DNA of 64,000 nucleotides, taken from Rostratula benghalensis. Its lineage: Eukaryota; Chordata; Aves; Charadriiformes; Rostratulidae. The DNA is taken from positions 718,786 to 782,785 of the forward strand of contig VXAI01000179.1 of assembly GCA_013399305.1 (NCBI GenBank), given 5' to 3'. Within the stretch, counting starts at the first letter, position 1. The number at the start of each line of letters is the position of its first letter. The translations under genes and the position numbers were made by a program. The notes below the pieces were generated by a model that did no database searches, had not been told where the DNA came from, and saw only the letters and a program-made list of their open reading frames with translations. Positions 36,276 to 48,490 of this stretch are shown here, in pieces.

Positions 36276-39200
36276 CCTGAACAGTACTACGGTCAGTCTC
36301 AAGCTATAGGTTTTATGTGAATAGACTGAATCTACAGCTCACTGGTGATGGAGAAGATCACAATTAATCGTGATCATGTCTCCAGCTTTAAGATGAATGA
36401 ACTGTAGGCCAGACTTACTTTTTATACTTCACATATTCTTTTTTCACTGGAAATGGAATTGTCTAGACCATGAACAGACCATGGTAAAAGGAATTGGTAA
36501 ACATTGTCTATTACAATTCTTTGTTGCAAACGTCAATGTGATTAAATGTCAACTATTAACTTTTACAAGCATTCACAAGTATCGGGGTAACAATGAAGAT
36601 GGTCCAAAATCCTTCAGGCATATGAACCCAAAGGTTTTAATGTCACTTACAAAGTCTTAAGGAAACTTGCAAGAACAGGAAAACAGTTGCCATACAGATC
36701 TTCTCATCATGTTCTTTTGGAAATCCATCATACTCGTAGAAAAAGCATGCAAACCTACAAACACAATTCATGACTCTTGTCAGCCTTGAGGGGATCCATG
36801 GGGAACTGTGATGTCCCACCTTGTCAAAGAAGGTTTCCAAGCAATGGCATTTTCAGGCAATGTCATAACAAAATCTTTGAACACACGAGAAGATTTGATT
36901 TAGCTGGCACTTTGTTGATCATTACTAACTGATTAGAGAAGACACAAGTAAATCTTGGTTGTATTGTTCTGATTACTTCAACTCTAATTCTGTTTGTGAT
37001 AAGGATTCAAAAACTGACGCTAAGCTCATTATCATGTTAAAAACAGCACTTTCTAGTCAAGGCAAAGCTTGGGGAAATGTTGTGCCAGCTAATGGAAAAG
37101 CAGCTTACAGGGTTTGGATTATGAAATCAATGTGTACTTGGCCCTACAGAGTTTCTTCATTTCTAACATAAGTTTTTCATTAGCCCAGATTTTTTCCTAG
37201 TTGAGTCTTATTTGATTTTTATGGCCTGGGGTCTACTCACACATAAAATAGGAAGTGGTATAGTCCTGCTTTTGTCTGCTGAAATCTGAGATAAGGTATT
37301 GTATGGTGAGTTTCTCTTTAGCTTTGCTTGGATTTTGAAGTTATTTTGCTACAGTTTACGTCTTGACATGTACTTAAAAGACTTCACAAACAAGGCGGTT
37401 GCATCCAGTGCACAAGTATCTGAATTGAATCAGTTTATGCATCCATATATGTACTAAAGAATATAAACTAACACAAACTAAATTGTGTGTAGTTGCCCAA
37501 ACTGCAATACAGGTGAAACCTGAAAGAGGACAAATCCCTGAGTTACCCAAGAATAGGCCACTCGTCTCTCGTGATGGATTGGTGATCAAATGGGTAACTG
37601 TGGTTAGCTACAGCAGCTACTGGTTGGCACAATACTCCACTAAGAAAATCTATCTAGACTGATGCCTGCATTTTGTTTTGTTTTGATTGATCTGAGCAGA
37701 TCCAGCTTGCATTGTTGAAGCCTTCAGGCAGGACAAACACAAAGCAAAATCTCATTTGAAATAGTGATTCCTCACCTACATATTCACGTCTTTAAAGCTC
37801 AGTGATTACATGCATCATGATACTGCATGGCTTCTCTCCACATCTTATCCATCAGCCCCTAATCTTGGTTATGTCCTTAACTTTCAAAATGTTTGAAACT
37901 TATAATTTTCTAAGATCCTTCCAGTGAGAAAACAATCTCCTTTGGAGGCTCGTTAGCTCCCTTACATGGAAGTTTGTGGGATCTCCAGAAATCCCAGCAC
38001 TCAACAGGAAGGGTTCTCATTTGTTAACACTTAACTACAATCTCTTAGCTAAACACACTGCTTCTTGGCTCAGACAGATCCCTGCCTGTACAAGTACTTT
38101 TCTTGTTGCCCAACCAGTGTGAATTCAGGCAGTTTAGTTTAAACAGTAGTGAGAAAGAGTAAAAAAAGGTCTGTTGTGCTGGTCTTAGCTGCATGTGGTG
38201 ACCTTTTCTACTGTCTGGCCCTTGCCTGTACAAGTGTTCATCTTTTATTCCACTATCTCTGGTCTAACTTTCTGTCTTGATGACAAACATTAATCTTAGG
38301 ACAACAACAACATTTCAGCTGAGACAAATGCTTATTAAATGAGCAAACTTTTGTAAACCACACAGAAAAGATAGAAAAAGAGGCACCTATCCCAGCAGTG
38401 ACTGGGCTCAGATGGGGAAGGGCAGGTAACCCGGGTCTGACTCTATAAGTGCTTGTGCTCCGCTCCACTTTGCATCTCTTATGACCTCAGCTAATTTGTT
38501 TGATTTAACACTCATTCTGACAGGTGATGTTCTGAGCTCAAGGACATACAAAAAGTGAGAGCTCTTTCCCAGCTGAGGTTAGTCACTTGAAATGGAATTA
38601 ATCTTAACCAATATAAATATCTACATCTCATCTAGCCTCTCTTTACAGACAACGCATAGGTGGTTTTTAAGGTTATCTTCATCTCAGTGGCACCTAAAAT
38701 AGATCATACCTAACACCAAAGATATCTGAAGTGAAGGAAGATTAACCTCTCCTTGCCAATTTAAGTACCCTTTTCATATTTTGTTGCACCAATAACTTTA
38801 GTTATGTGATACTTTATTATGATGCACAGAATTACAATAACGAGGTGTGAGTCACAAGTGTAAGACAGGACTTCCCCGGAGACATCCTATGGTTCTGAAG
38901 ACACTGAGTGTTCTCCCGTGAACTGAGTGAAGCAGAGGGAAGTGTAGCAAGACACAACAGGGATGTTTGAATCCTCTCTGCAAAGTGAAATATTTATCAT
39001 TCTAAGAAGAAGAATAATTAAAGCACAGACTGTAATCTATAGCTCTGCGATTCATCTTGCTTAGATCAAGGCATCATTGTAGTTGGTTCAGAGGTCTCTG
39101 TTGTTGCCAATATGGGGGCACCAGCTGAGTAATGCCACAGTGAAGACATAATCTTAATAAGTGAGATTTTTGCTGCTCTAACCACATACCATTTCCACCA

Positions 39201-40859
39201 CCACCACTTTTTATTATCATCTGTCTTGAATCATTTCCTTGTGGGGAACTTCAGCTACCAGTGCTAATTGTATTACACATAAGAACTGCCACTGACGCCA
39301 ACACAAAGGGGAACAAATTCCTTTTTTGTTAAAATATAAAAAATCCCAGCTATATTTGAGCAGGACTACATTTGAAATTTATCTTGCTCACTTTATAACA
39401 CAAGTGACCTGGCACACATATTCACCTTTACCAGACAGCTAAACCCAACATATTTGGAACCTGAAGCAATAGTTATAATAAGGAGACAAAGCAGAAAAGC
39501 AGGGTAAATTTAACCCTAATACCAGGATTAATAATAAAACACAGTTATCATATGCTTTTTACTTGTTTGATCATCTGGAAGAGTTTGAGAGAGTTAAAAA
39601 AAAGAAACTTGTTTAATATCTGATTTCTACTCTGCCTCATTTGCACTCACATACTAAGTTTACACAGTTCCTTGCTGGCTCAATGTTTCCGAGAAGCTTT
39701 CTTTTTTCTTTTTTGAGACCATGCAGGGGTTGTATCTAGCAAGAACTTCACAAGACATTCTGCATCCTATTTCCCTTATTCTCCTTCATCACATGGCAAA
39801 AGACAATGTCTAGCATGAGTTAATCCAGCATCACAGGTTATTTCTCTGTAGCTTGCCTCTTGCCAAAGCGGCCCATTCTTAACACAGTACAAGCCTAAAG
39901 AAGGAAACAAATGTGTCCTAGCAAGCAGTGAGATAAATTCCTGACTGCAAAATTGGAAACAAAAAATGAAATATGAAAACAGAAACTTAAAATATATCTG
40001 ACTCCAAAATTCCTTTTTAGCTGTTCCAGTATCTTGGCTACAATGAGCGTAAAGGTCTGGCAATGTAACGCCTCTCCCTCTCTCTTCCCTTCTTTCCCCT
40101 CCTCCTTTCTTCAAAGCCTGGCCTCACCTTGGAAATCTTGCTGAGCTTACATTCTCTCTTTCACTGTAGTTTGAGATACAATCTGATACAATTCTCTCTC
40201 CCTTATCCTGGTGAACTTCTGAATGCATAGTTTCTTTCTGTGACAACACTTCAGGGTTATCCTAATATTTTTCAAGTCATCTGTTAAATTGAAATTGCCC
40301 ATCATTATATCCCTTCTCCTCTTCATGCCTTCAAGGAGATGTCCAAGCTAAGTCATTCCCCTTTGGCTGTAAAGGATGGAAGGAGATGAAGAAGGAAGAG
40401 AGGGTTAAAGGGGTAAAAGAGGTGCTGTATTTTTCTTTTATTTTTTCCCCATCAGTCAAATGCTCTTTTTCAGACCAGTGTCCCACCAATTTTAAGTAGC
40501 TAACACTGCGGGGAAGCTGACCATCTGAATGGTCTCCTTTACCCTGGTGTGTTTCTTTATGTGAGTAACAGTTCACCAATCTCTTAGTGCCAGAGGAGCA
40601 ATTCTTGTTGGAGGTTAGGGCTGCTTCCTTGAGGAGCAAAAGGTTTCTCTTTCATGCCTTTTCATAAGCAATATTGTTCATTACAGTGAAAGAATGCAGC
40701 ACACGACTTGTCATTCATTCTCTCCCCTGCCACTGTTTTGCTGGGCAAACTTCAAGAAGGCTCTTGGACCTTTTTAATCCTCAGTGCAACATAAGAGTTA
40801 TTATAGTTGACATAACTGGTGTTTTCAGCCTGCTTATGATTTGCTTCTTCATAATGTCT

Positions 40860-40914
40860 ACAGTTGTTGTCATGTTTAAACTTTAAGCGACGTTTACAGC
40901 TGTTGGCATGTTTT
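40860..40914 (+). repeat. Imperfect direct repeat, 36-bp spacing
   Basis: ACAGTTGTTGTCATGTTT at 40860-40877 is echoed by ACAGCTGTTGGCATGTTTT at 40896-40914, with two differences in the shared bases. It is a local duplication with no evident function. Confidence 0.65.
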
Positions 40915-42788
40915 GAGACTCTGAAGAGTTAAATTTGCGGAGAACATTCCTTAAATAGTACATATGAATGATACACACAAGAAAACACAGCTAATTTCTT
41001 GAAATTGCTACTAACCATTAGCAAAAGATATGTTTTATTTAATAACTTCTCACCAGTGCTCTACAATTCCATTACACACCTGACCACTTGAGAAAAAATC
41101 TCCTGAAGCAAAATCTGACAATTTGAACACTGTTCATTCACTATACTTTTTTTTTTTTTTTAATCTGAGGTATCATTTGCTACTATTTTGATACTGAAGT
41201 CTAGAATATTTTAAGCCTCTGAACTGCTTTCAATGAGAAGGATGATCAGAAAGAAAAACAAGGTTAAATGACATACTATTTCACATGTAAAGGAAAAAGT
41301 TAGTTTAGTGTGGGTTACAGCACGGAGATGGGTCACTAGAACCATTAGCACTAGTGATAGTTCAGTTCACCATCACTGGCAATTACAGCTAAGGCGACAA
41401 AAGATGTGACTTGTAATAAAAGGAAATACAATCATAAACTATAACTGACTTGAAATTAGGCACAAAACCTTTGTATGCTTGTAAATTCTTTTATTCTCAT
41501 AATCCTGTTTCTCTTGAGCAAGGAATTATGCTCTCTTTAATCATCCTTCTCTGTATCTGTGCTGTTTCTTATGCCTGTGATCTTGCAAAGTTAAAAACTT
41601 CATTCCAAGTGTCATACCTCTGCAATACAACACAAGTTGACTGTCAGGATGGGTAAACTAGTACTGATACACAGCTTTGCTTAGTGTGGTGCAGAAGTTT
41701 CCAGAGTGCTGAAGGAGTACATAGGAGTAGCTGCCAGGTCTGTCTAGATGGAGGTATTTAGTAGAGCTGCAGACAGATCCTTCAGCTGAGGACTTGAGTG
41801 TAGAAACATCTTGGCACTTCAACCTCTGCCAGAACCCAGTAATTTTCAAGGTCTGTACTCCTTCCTGAGGGTGTGGGAGCAGGTTCAGGAGGCAAGAAAC
41901 CTCTGGGAAGTAAATGTTTGCTGGAGTGGAGCCTGTTGTACGCGAGTCTACCTTAAGTAGATTAGGAGATGGGCTTGGGTGAATGCATCTGGTGGTATGT
42001 GGTAGGCAGATGAGATTGGTGTAGGGATACAGCTGAGTTCTCAGTGTGTTAAAGCTCTGCTATTTCAACTGATTGCACAGAATAAGCAGCTGAGAGAAGA
42101 ATATGGAAATGTGTCTCCTAGTGATCATGTAGGCTATAACTGGAAGCTATTTTTCTCTTTTATGATGTTTCTTCTCACCAACGGTGGTGTTCCTGGAATA
42201 CAGGATTCATCTCACCTAATATTAAGATCTGTATGTCAGAATTATGTGAAAGCTGATCACTTAATTTTATGGAGGGCTGGGTCAGTTTTCTTCAGTTTGT
42301 TTCTGGGTGGGTCCAGAAAATTGCTTGTGTTTCAGGTCCAAATAAACTCAAAATCTTAAAATGAAACACAGTCAAAACTGCCAAATTTTATCTGGTTCCT
42401 TGTCAAAATCATGTGAGAATGCAAAGCATAAATCAGCCAAGGTTCACTCAAAACTGTGCTTAAGGTTCACTCAGAAAGTCTAATACATTTATTAAACATG
42501 AATCATGTGAGTTTTACATAAATTGGAGTAACATAGAGCATGTTCCTCGTGGTTACATAAACTTCATTTTAACACCTCATTCGTCATTTTATCTGACAAT
42601 TGGTCTCACTTGTGTTGTACAGACAGAACCCAAAATTCCACCCAACATGGTGATAATTTGATTAAATCTGAAGAATCAGCTTCAGAGTTGGATGTGCTGG
42701 GCCATCTGAACAGAGGAGAATCTGCTTGACTGATTTCAAATCCCTCTAGAATAACAAGTACTCCATTCTTCTTGGACTGTAATATTTA

Positions 42789-42804
42789 AGAAAAAAAAAA
42801 AAAG
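42789..42804 (+). repeat. A-rich homopolymer
   Basis: Run of about 15 A followed by GCAGACC. It is a simple homopolymer with no associated element. Confidence 0.8.
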
Positions 42805-45800
42805 CAGACCATCAAAAAACCCCGTGTGTCCTTTTTTCTTGCTTCCTCATGCATGTCATCCCTGTAGTTGCCGTGTCTTAAGAGAGGAGTACAGAAGGGT
42901 GATATTTATTTATATTTATTGTAGTTATCTACAATAATGTAAGACACTTCTTATTGTATGATATATTAAATAGTAATTTCTGTGTTATGCACATAGTTTT
43001 ATTGTTAAACATTTAGGCAGTGACATTCACATTTCCTGATAAGCATCTAGCACACCGCTCTAAACCAGTGTGGAGTGGAAAGGAAGTATTGCTTGATATC
43101 ATTTTTGTTCTTCCTTGAGTCAATAGTAAGGCATAAGTAAAATTGCAGAGTGCAACTCATTTCACCCTAAACTACATGTATAAAAGATGGGAAATTCATT
43201 GTCCTGTGCATGTGTCTGTCTCTGTGTGCATTTCCCTTCACACTGACTTCACAGGGAGTCATAATGACCAATTTACACTACTTAATTCATTTGAGATGAA
43301 CAACATCACATTGATGCTTCTGATCGAAACATCACCACTTACAAATTTCCCTACCAGAAAGAATTATATTGGTACTCAAAACTGCTTTTTAGCTAATCCT
43401 AGAGCTCCAAGAACAATACTGGTTAAAAGTCCAGTTTAAGACTTGTATTTTTTATGTCCAGACCATTTACATGTTTTCAGAAATCCACAATGTAATAAAA
43501 TAAAAGAAAATATTTACGGTTTTTGATAAGCCAGTACTGGGGGTGAAATAGTTATTTTCTTGACTGTTATGTGTAACTTTTCTGTAATAAGAAGTAGCTC
43601 ACATGCAGAAACACTGGAGTCACTGAGAACATTTAATATGATGACTGATTATTTAAAATATGCAGCGAAACACTTTGCGTTTAGAAATACTTATGCCCTG
43701 AAGACTATCATGAAGAATGGCTGCATTCCACAGCGACAATAGTGTTTGGAAAGCTTAGCTCACTTCAGCCTACTCACAATGATGATAAATTGCATGTATT
43801 GTACACTGCATGCAGAATTTTTATGCAGGTGGTTTTGTTTTGGTTTGGTTTTTTACATCAAAAAGACCTGCCCACATTTTTTTCCCCACTGAGAACATTT
43901 AGATCCATTCTTTCACTATTTTAGCCCTTAAAGTACAAGCGGTACAACAGCTACATTAGCTTTGCAACAGGGATGAAAATCCTGCAGATTTTCTGATCTG
44001 TTCTGTCCTGAAACACCTTGCTCCGGAATGAAACAGGGACAACTCCAGAATTGCTTTGACCCCACTGCTCACAATGTTAACCCAGATGGCTCTGCACTGC
44101 CCTTTTCCTTGTCTGCTGAGTGGGAGGAAGAGAAACTGGGTCACCGCGTACTCTTGCTAGGTCAGATTGGAGCTTCCAGGCTCCATCATATACCAGGAAT
44201 TAAAACAAGGAGCAATTTCTCACTGACCTCTTTTGCAGTGAAAACTGCTTACTTTTGCAATATTGAATTTGACAGGAGCAGCATCAGCATCAGGGGCTAC
44301 AAATGTGAGTGAAAGACCATGTACTCCTCTCCCTCCTTTCGCTCCTCCAAAGAATAATTCCTTTATTCAGAGGGATCAGTGATGGAGAAGAGTGTGCCAC
44401 CTCACTTTCTCCTACAGCTTGAACCTTTTTTTGTTCATCTGTTTAGACATTGGGTTTTTTCTACTCATCAAAGTAGTCTTCTCAGGGAATCATTTATCCA
44501 TAATGACTCAGTTACTGGCTTACAGTTAAAATTATACACAGACTGGGACCAGGGCATGAAGCCACATATGTAGAGATTGTACCTTGACAAGTTTTTAATC
44601 CAGATTGACTGGCACTGACCCACACTCTAGCTGGGACATGGGCAGGAATTAGCTGGGTTGTGTATTTTTGTCAGTATGGTGGTTTGGAGGCAAAGCAGTA
44701 AAGAGAGTTTAACTATATCAGCAGAACACGTGCATCAGAACTGACAGTGGTCTCTGGCCATTTTATTTACAAGCATAGATAGAGTCAAAGCATTGATAAG
44801 AAATATCCTTTTCTCATGTTAAAGCAGGAATCTGTAAGGATACAAAGAGATACAAGGGAGGTATAGATGTACACAACCTAATATACTTCTCAGAAACTAA
44901 AGTGTTTCATTGCAAATTTATGGGCATGAACAAACAGGGCTTCCTCAGAAATATGTTGAAATTCTTAAATCCCTGTTTGTTTCCTTGCCAGTCAGCAACA
45001 AAACTTCAGGGAACATGGGATGCAATATTTCTGGCCATGTAAAATAAGTGTTGCAAAATTGAAGATGCTGCAAATGATTTCCTAGAACTTTGTTCCATGC
45101 TGTGCATTTTTTCTGCAATATTTCACCAAAGTGAAATTCCAATTTCTCTCACATCTCACACAACAGAAAATAATGCAGCAAAAGAGTTTAGTTTTGTTCC
45201 ATTTTTCATACCCCAAAATTGCACTGACCTAACTGCATTTTATCTCAAGAATGTAGTCACAAGGCATTTTTTCCTATTCATACCCAACACATCCAAGAGG
45301 CTCATCTGTTTAATTCTTTATTCTTTTCTCAAACCAAAAGTATGGGAATTGTGCAAAACTATATGCAAAACAGTGAGACTTTGTCAGAAGCAATTAAGTT
45401 ATCGATCATTTTTGTTTTGTTTTGTTTCCTTTTGCCTCCACTAAAGCCATTAGCACTTAATAATACCACATAATTCCCTGATTCCCCTAGGCAAGGAAAG
45501 ATCGTAAGCACAAATATGTTGGAGAGGTGTTAAATGGGGGTTTGTAACCTCAGAAATGATGCTCTCAACAACCAATTCAAAAGATAAAAGGGAATTTTCT
45601 CCTCCACCCTTTAGGAAGACTTCATTTGAAAGGGATTGCTTCCTTACCTCTTGAAGATACTTCATTGTCCTGAATCTGTCTATAGGCATTTCTGAGCAGC
45701 AAAGAGGTAGGGCTTAAACCACAGCCTCTCTTCCCACCCTTCCCCCTTTCAACTCTTCTAGATTGGGCAGACTTTTCCTTTGTGAAGGTTTCTGAAAGTC

Positions 45801-45930
45801 CTCTCTGTCCACCACAAGATGAAGCCCCCACTGCAAAACTGGAGTTGTGAGTTCCACAAACCTGTACAGCACTTGGAAATTTCAAAAGTTGCAAGGCACT
45901 GTGTTGTGGAGCTACTGCCTTCTTGTAGAA

Positions 45931-46086
45931 GAAAACAAATGAACAAACAAAACCCCCAAACCCCACAAAAACCCCCAAAAAACTCTACCAAAAAACTGAA
46001 AACAGATTCTCCACAGATTTAGGCTTGTTTTGCCTTCTGTACATCTGATATGAAAAAAAACACCCAAACACCAAACCCACCACAAA
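45931..46086 (+). repeat. Pair of A/C-rich tracts
   Basis: Two A/C tracts (about 45931-45985 and 46052-46086) have C-runs of five, four and five within a short distance (45953-45957, 45961-45964, 45972-45976). The complementary strand is therefore G-run rich and could form a partial quadruplex. Confidence 0.75.
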
Positions 46087-47346
46087 CTGCTTAGTAAAAT
46101 AAAATTCTGAATAACGTAATTCAGAAAAAAACCAACAGTGTATTTTTCTGTTACTATGCGGAGTTCATTAATTTTTTTCTCTTCAGCACTTTTTGTGGGA
46201 TATGAACAGCTTTCCCAGACACGTGCCTTTAGCAATGCCGACCCATTCAGTATGAAGCAAACTCACCTATACATGTACATCGTGGCTAAAGAACGTGATT
46301 AGGTGCCAAGCAGCCATCACTACTGCATGTAGAATAAGATAATACTAAGTATGATTGTAAGAGTGTGGTTCTTTATGAACCCATGTAACAAAAATAATAA
46401 AAATATTTGGAGTGAGGAGGCTCTAATTCTGCCTGAGGATCAACGAGCCACCTTGACTGTCCCTCTTGTAATTTGTAAATGAACTGGAATTAACTTACTT
46501 GCAACTACAGTCCCATGGCTGAAGATTGTCTACTATTTATTCCTTCAGAGCCCTTTGTGAAGTGGGTTATGGTGGGGCATAATATATATGATGTTTAAGT
46601 TACAGAGTACAACTCAAGAACAGAAGCCAAACGCAGCTGAGTCTGAAATAGGATTAAGTCTGTAAAATGCTTTTTAGGAAAAGGAGTTTAAATTCTAAAT
46701 ACAAGTGCAGTGTCTTTGTGCCTCTGACATAATAAATATGCATAGAATCTAATTATTTGGAGATTTGTGAGTTTCTCTTTAGGTCACTAATTCTTACACA
46801 TGCTTCAGCTAGATAAAAAATGATAATAAACCTCAGAAATGGTATCAAGAACAAAAACACACCACGCCAACTAACGACAGCCAAAAACCCTTCAAGAAAT
46901 TAGCAAAGTAAAATAACATGTTACGCATTATACTGAGGTATTTATTTATTTTGTTAGTCTGATTGGTTAGTACAAAAACCTCATAGATAAGGTGATTACA
47001 ACACAGGAATAGCAGCCAAAGTCCTGGCACAAACCACTAAAATCCCCACCTCACTTTCTCCAAGGTCAGCATCATTCTCAAGCCAAATTTCATAAAAAAG
47101 GATATACTCCTTGAAAACAGAGCAGGGAGAAAGGGATCACCGGAGACCTAGAATCTGGCAACCAAATTCCAGCAAATTCTTTTGAAAAAGTGACTAAATT
47201 GGAAGCTGAGAGGCCTTCCTGAGCTTTAAAGGGAACTTGTATCATGGACAGTGTACTCATCACAGAACAACATTTTGTTTTTTCTGAAAGACAACTACGT
47301 TTTAAAATGCAGAAATTACAAGTGGACCTTGATCTTTATTTATATT

Positions 47347-47426
47347 AAAAAAAAACCCAGACAAACCACAAAAACACCAACAAAACCAAGAATAATACAC
47401 ACACAAAAAAAAAAAAAAAAAAAAAA
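47347..47426 (+). repeat. A/C-rich tract ending in long A-run
   Basis: An A/C-rich stretch is followed by CACACACA and about 23 consecutive A (about 47404-47426). It is a length-variable simple repeat. Confidence 0.85.
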
Positions 47427-48190
47427 GACCACAAAGGAGTATATTTTGCTCTTCAAAATTGAGTAGTGATTAATTTGGGATTCACATTGGCTAATTTTCA
47501 CGTTTCTTTACTAAAGGCATCTCTGGGGTCTCAGCAAAGGAAAAGTGACACAGGGCTTTTAATATGGTTGTACATGGCATGTAGGAGTGTAATAGTTGAA
47601 GATTTGGATTAATCAGAACTGTAAATAAAAATGAAACATAAAAAAAGGCTTCTCTACGGAAGTACAACCCCTGTCCTCCTATCTTTGTTACCCTCATGCT
47701 TAGCCTGGACACTCGGCAGCCTGGACGGTGTATGTTTTATGGAAAATATCCCAGATATCACCACTTTTGTACAGAGTTTCACAGCCTGTTTTTCTTCAGA
47801 CTTTCCTTTATAAGAACAGCCACTGTAAGCATCTCCTTGGCATTTCCAAGTGTCTGGAAAACCTGTGCACAACTAAAGCTACCTCAGCCTAATTCCTACA
47901 TCTGCTCCAGTCCCGTTCAGTATCATCAGCTGCGCCCAGTCCTAGGAAATGGCACACGTTGTTCCATGCTGTAGAGTCCTGCCAAAGATGAATAAAGGAC
48001 ACAGTAATATAACTGTTTGCCACACAGGGGTACTGGTTCATTTTATTGCAAAGGTCAATGAATATGATGTGTTGATTACATCTTCAAGACACAGTAGCAA
48101 AAGCCAGCTTTTCCTGGCAGACCGGGGACTTTCTAGCTGAAGTGTCACCAGCATGCACTCTGAAATTCTTCTTTCGGGCTCTAAAACAAT

Positions 48191-48490
48191 TATAGAATCA
48201 TTTAGATTGGAAAAAACCTTTTAAGATCATAACGTCATACCTTTCATCTAACACTGCCAATTTCATCAGTAAACCATGTCCCTAAGTGCCACATCCACAC
48301 GTCTTTTAAATACCTCCAGGGATGGTGAGTCAACCGCTTCCCCCAGCAGCATTTTCCAATGCTTGATAACCCATTTGGTGAAGAAGTTTTTCCTCATATC
48401 CAATTTAAACCTCCTCTGGTGCAACTTGAAGCCGTTTCCTCTCATAGTAAAGATCAGAGAAAGAAGACACCGACTTCTCTGGTCTGTCAT
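48191..48490 (-). mobile_element. CR1 LINE 3' UTR tail
   Basis: The plus strand shows the antisense CR1 3' region in order: TATAGAATCATTTAGATTGG, 'aagatcat', CTAACACTGCC, 'aaaccatgtccctaagtgccacatc', CACGTCTTTTAAATACCTCC, 'agggatggtgagtcaaccgcttcccc', 'ttccaatgcttgataaccc', 'ggtgaagaagtttttcctcatatcc' and 'gcaacttgaagccgtttcctct'. It ends with a decayed 'agaagacaccgac' block near 48475. The copy carries the 3' end at 48191 and is 5'-truncated at about 48490. It belongs to the same broad CR1 group as the copy at 4985-5485 but covers the complementary, downstream part of the element. It contains no functional ORF. Confidence 0.93.

Larger units (their letters stand above)
35203..48190. other. 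AT-rich non-coding DNA with A/C tracts
   Basis: No recognisable gene in 13 kb. The stretch is marked by repeated low-complexity tracts (36181-36275, 37673-37686, 42789-42804, 43828-43851, 45412-45428, 45931-45985, 46052-46086, 47347-47426), an imperfect 36-bp-spaced repeat at 40860-40914, and a T14-type run near 41149-41162. Open frames up to 118 codons (45622-45978 and 45912-46235, minus strand) run across the A/C tracts, which inflate them with Phe, Val and Gly codons. Thus they are not genes. Confidence 0.65.

Noticed and set aside
38088..38235. TGCCTGTACAAGT repeated twice about 140 bases apart
   Set aside because: It is a 13-bp match only, with no extended similarity. Consistent with chance or a tiny duplication.
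45622..46235. Two overlapping minus-strand frames of 107-118 codons rich in Phe, Val and Gly
   Set aside because: They run across A/C low-complexity tracts that lack stop codons in that frame. The composition is a tract artefact.
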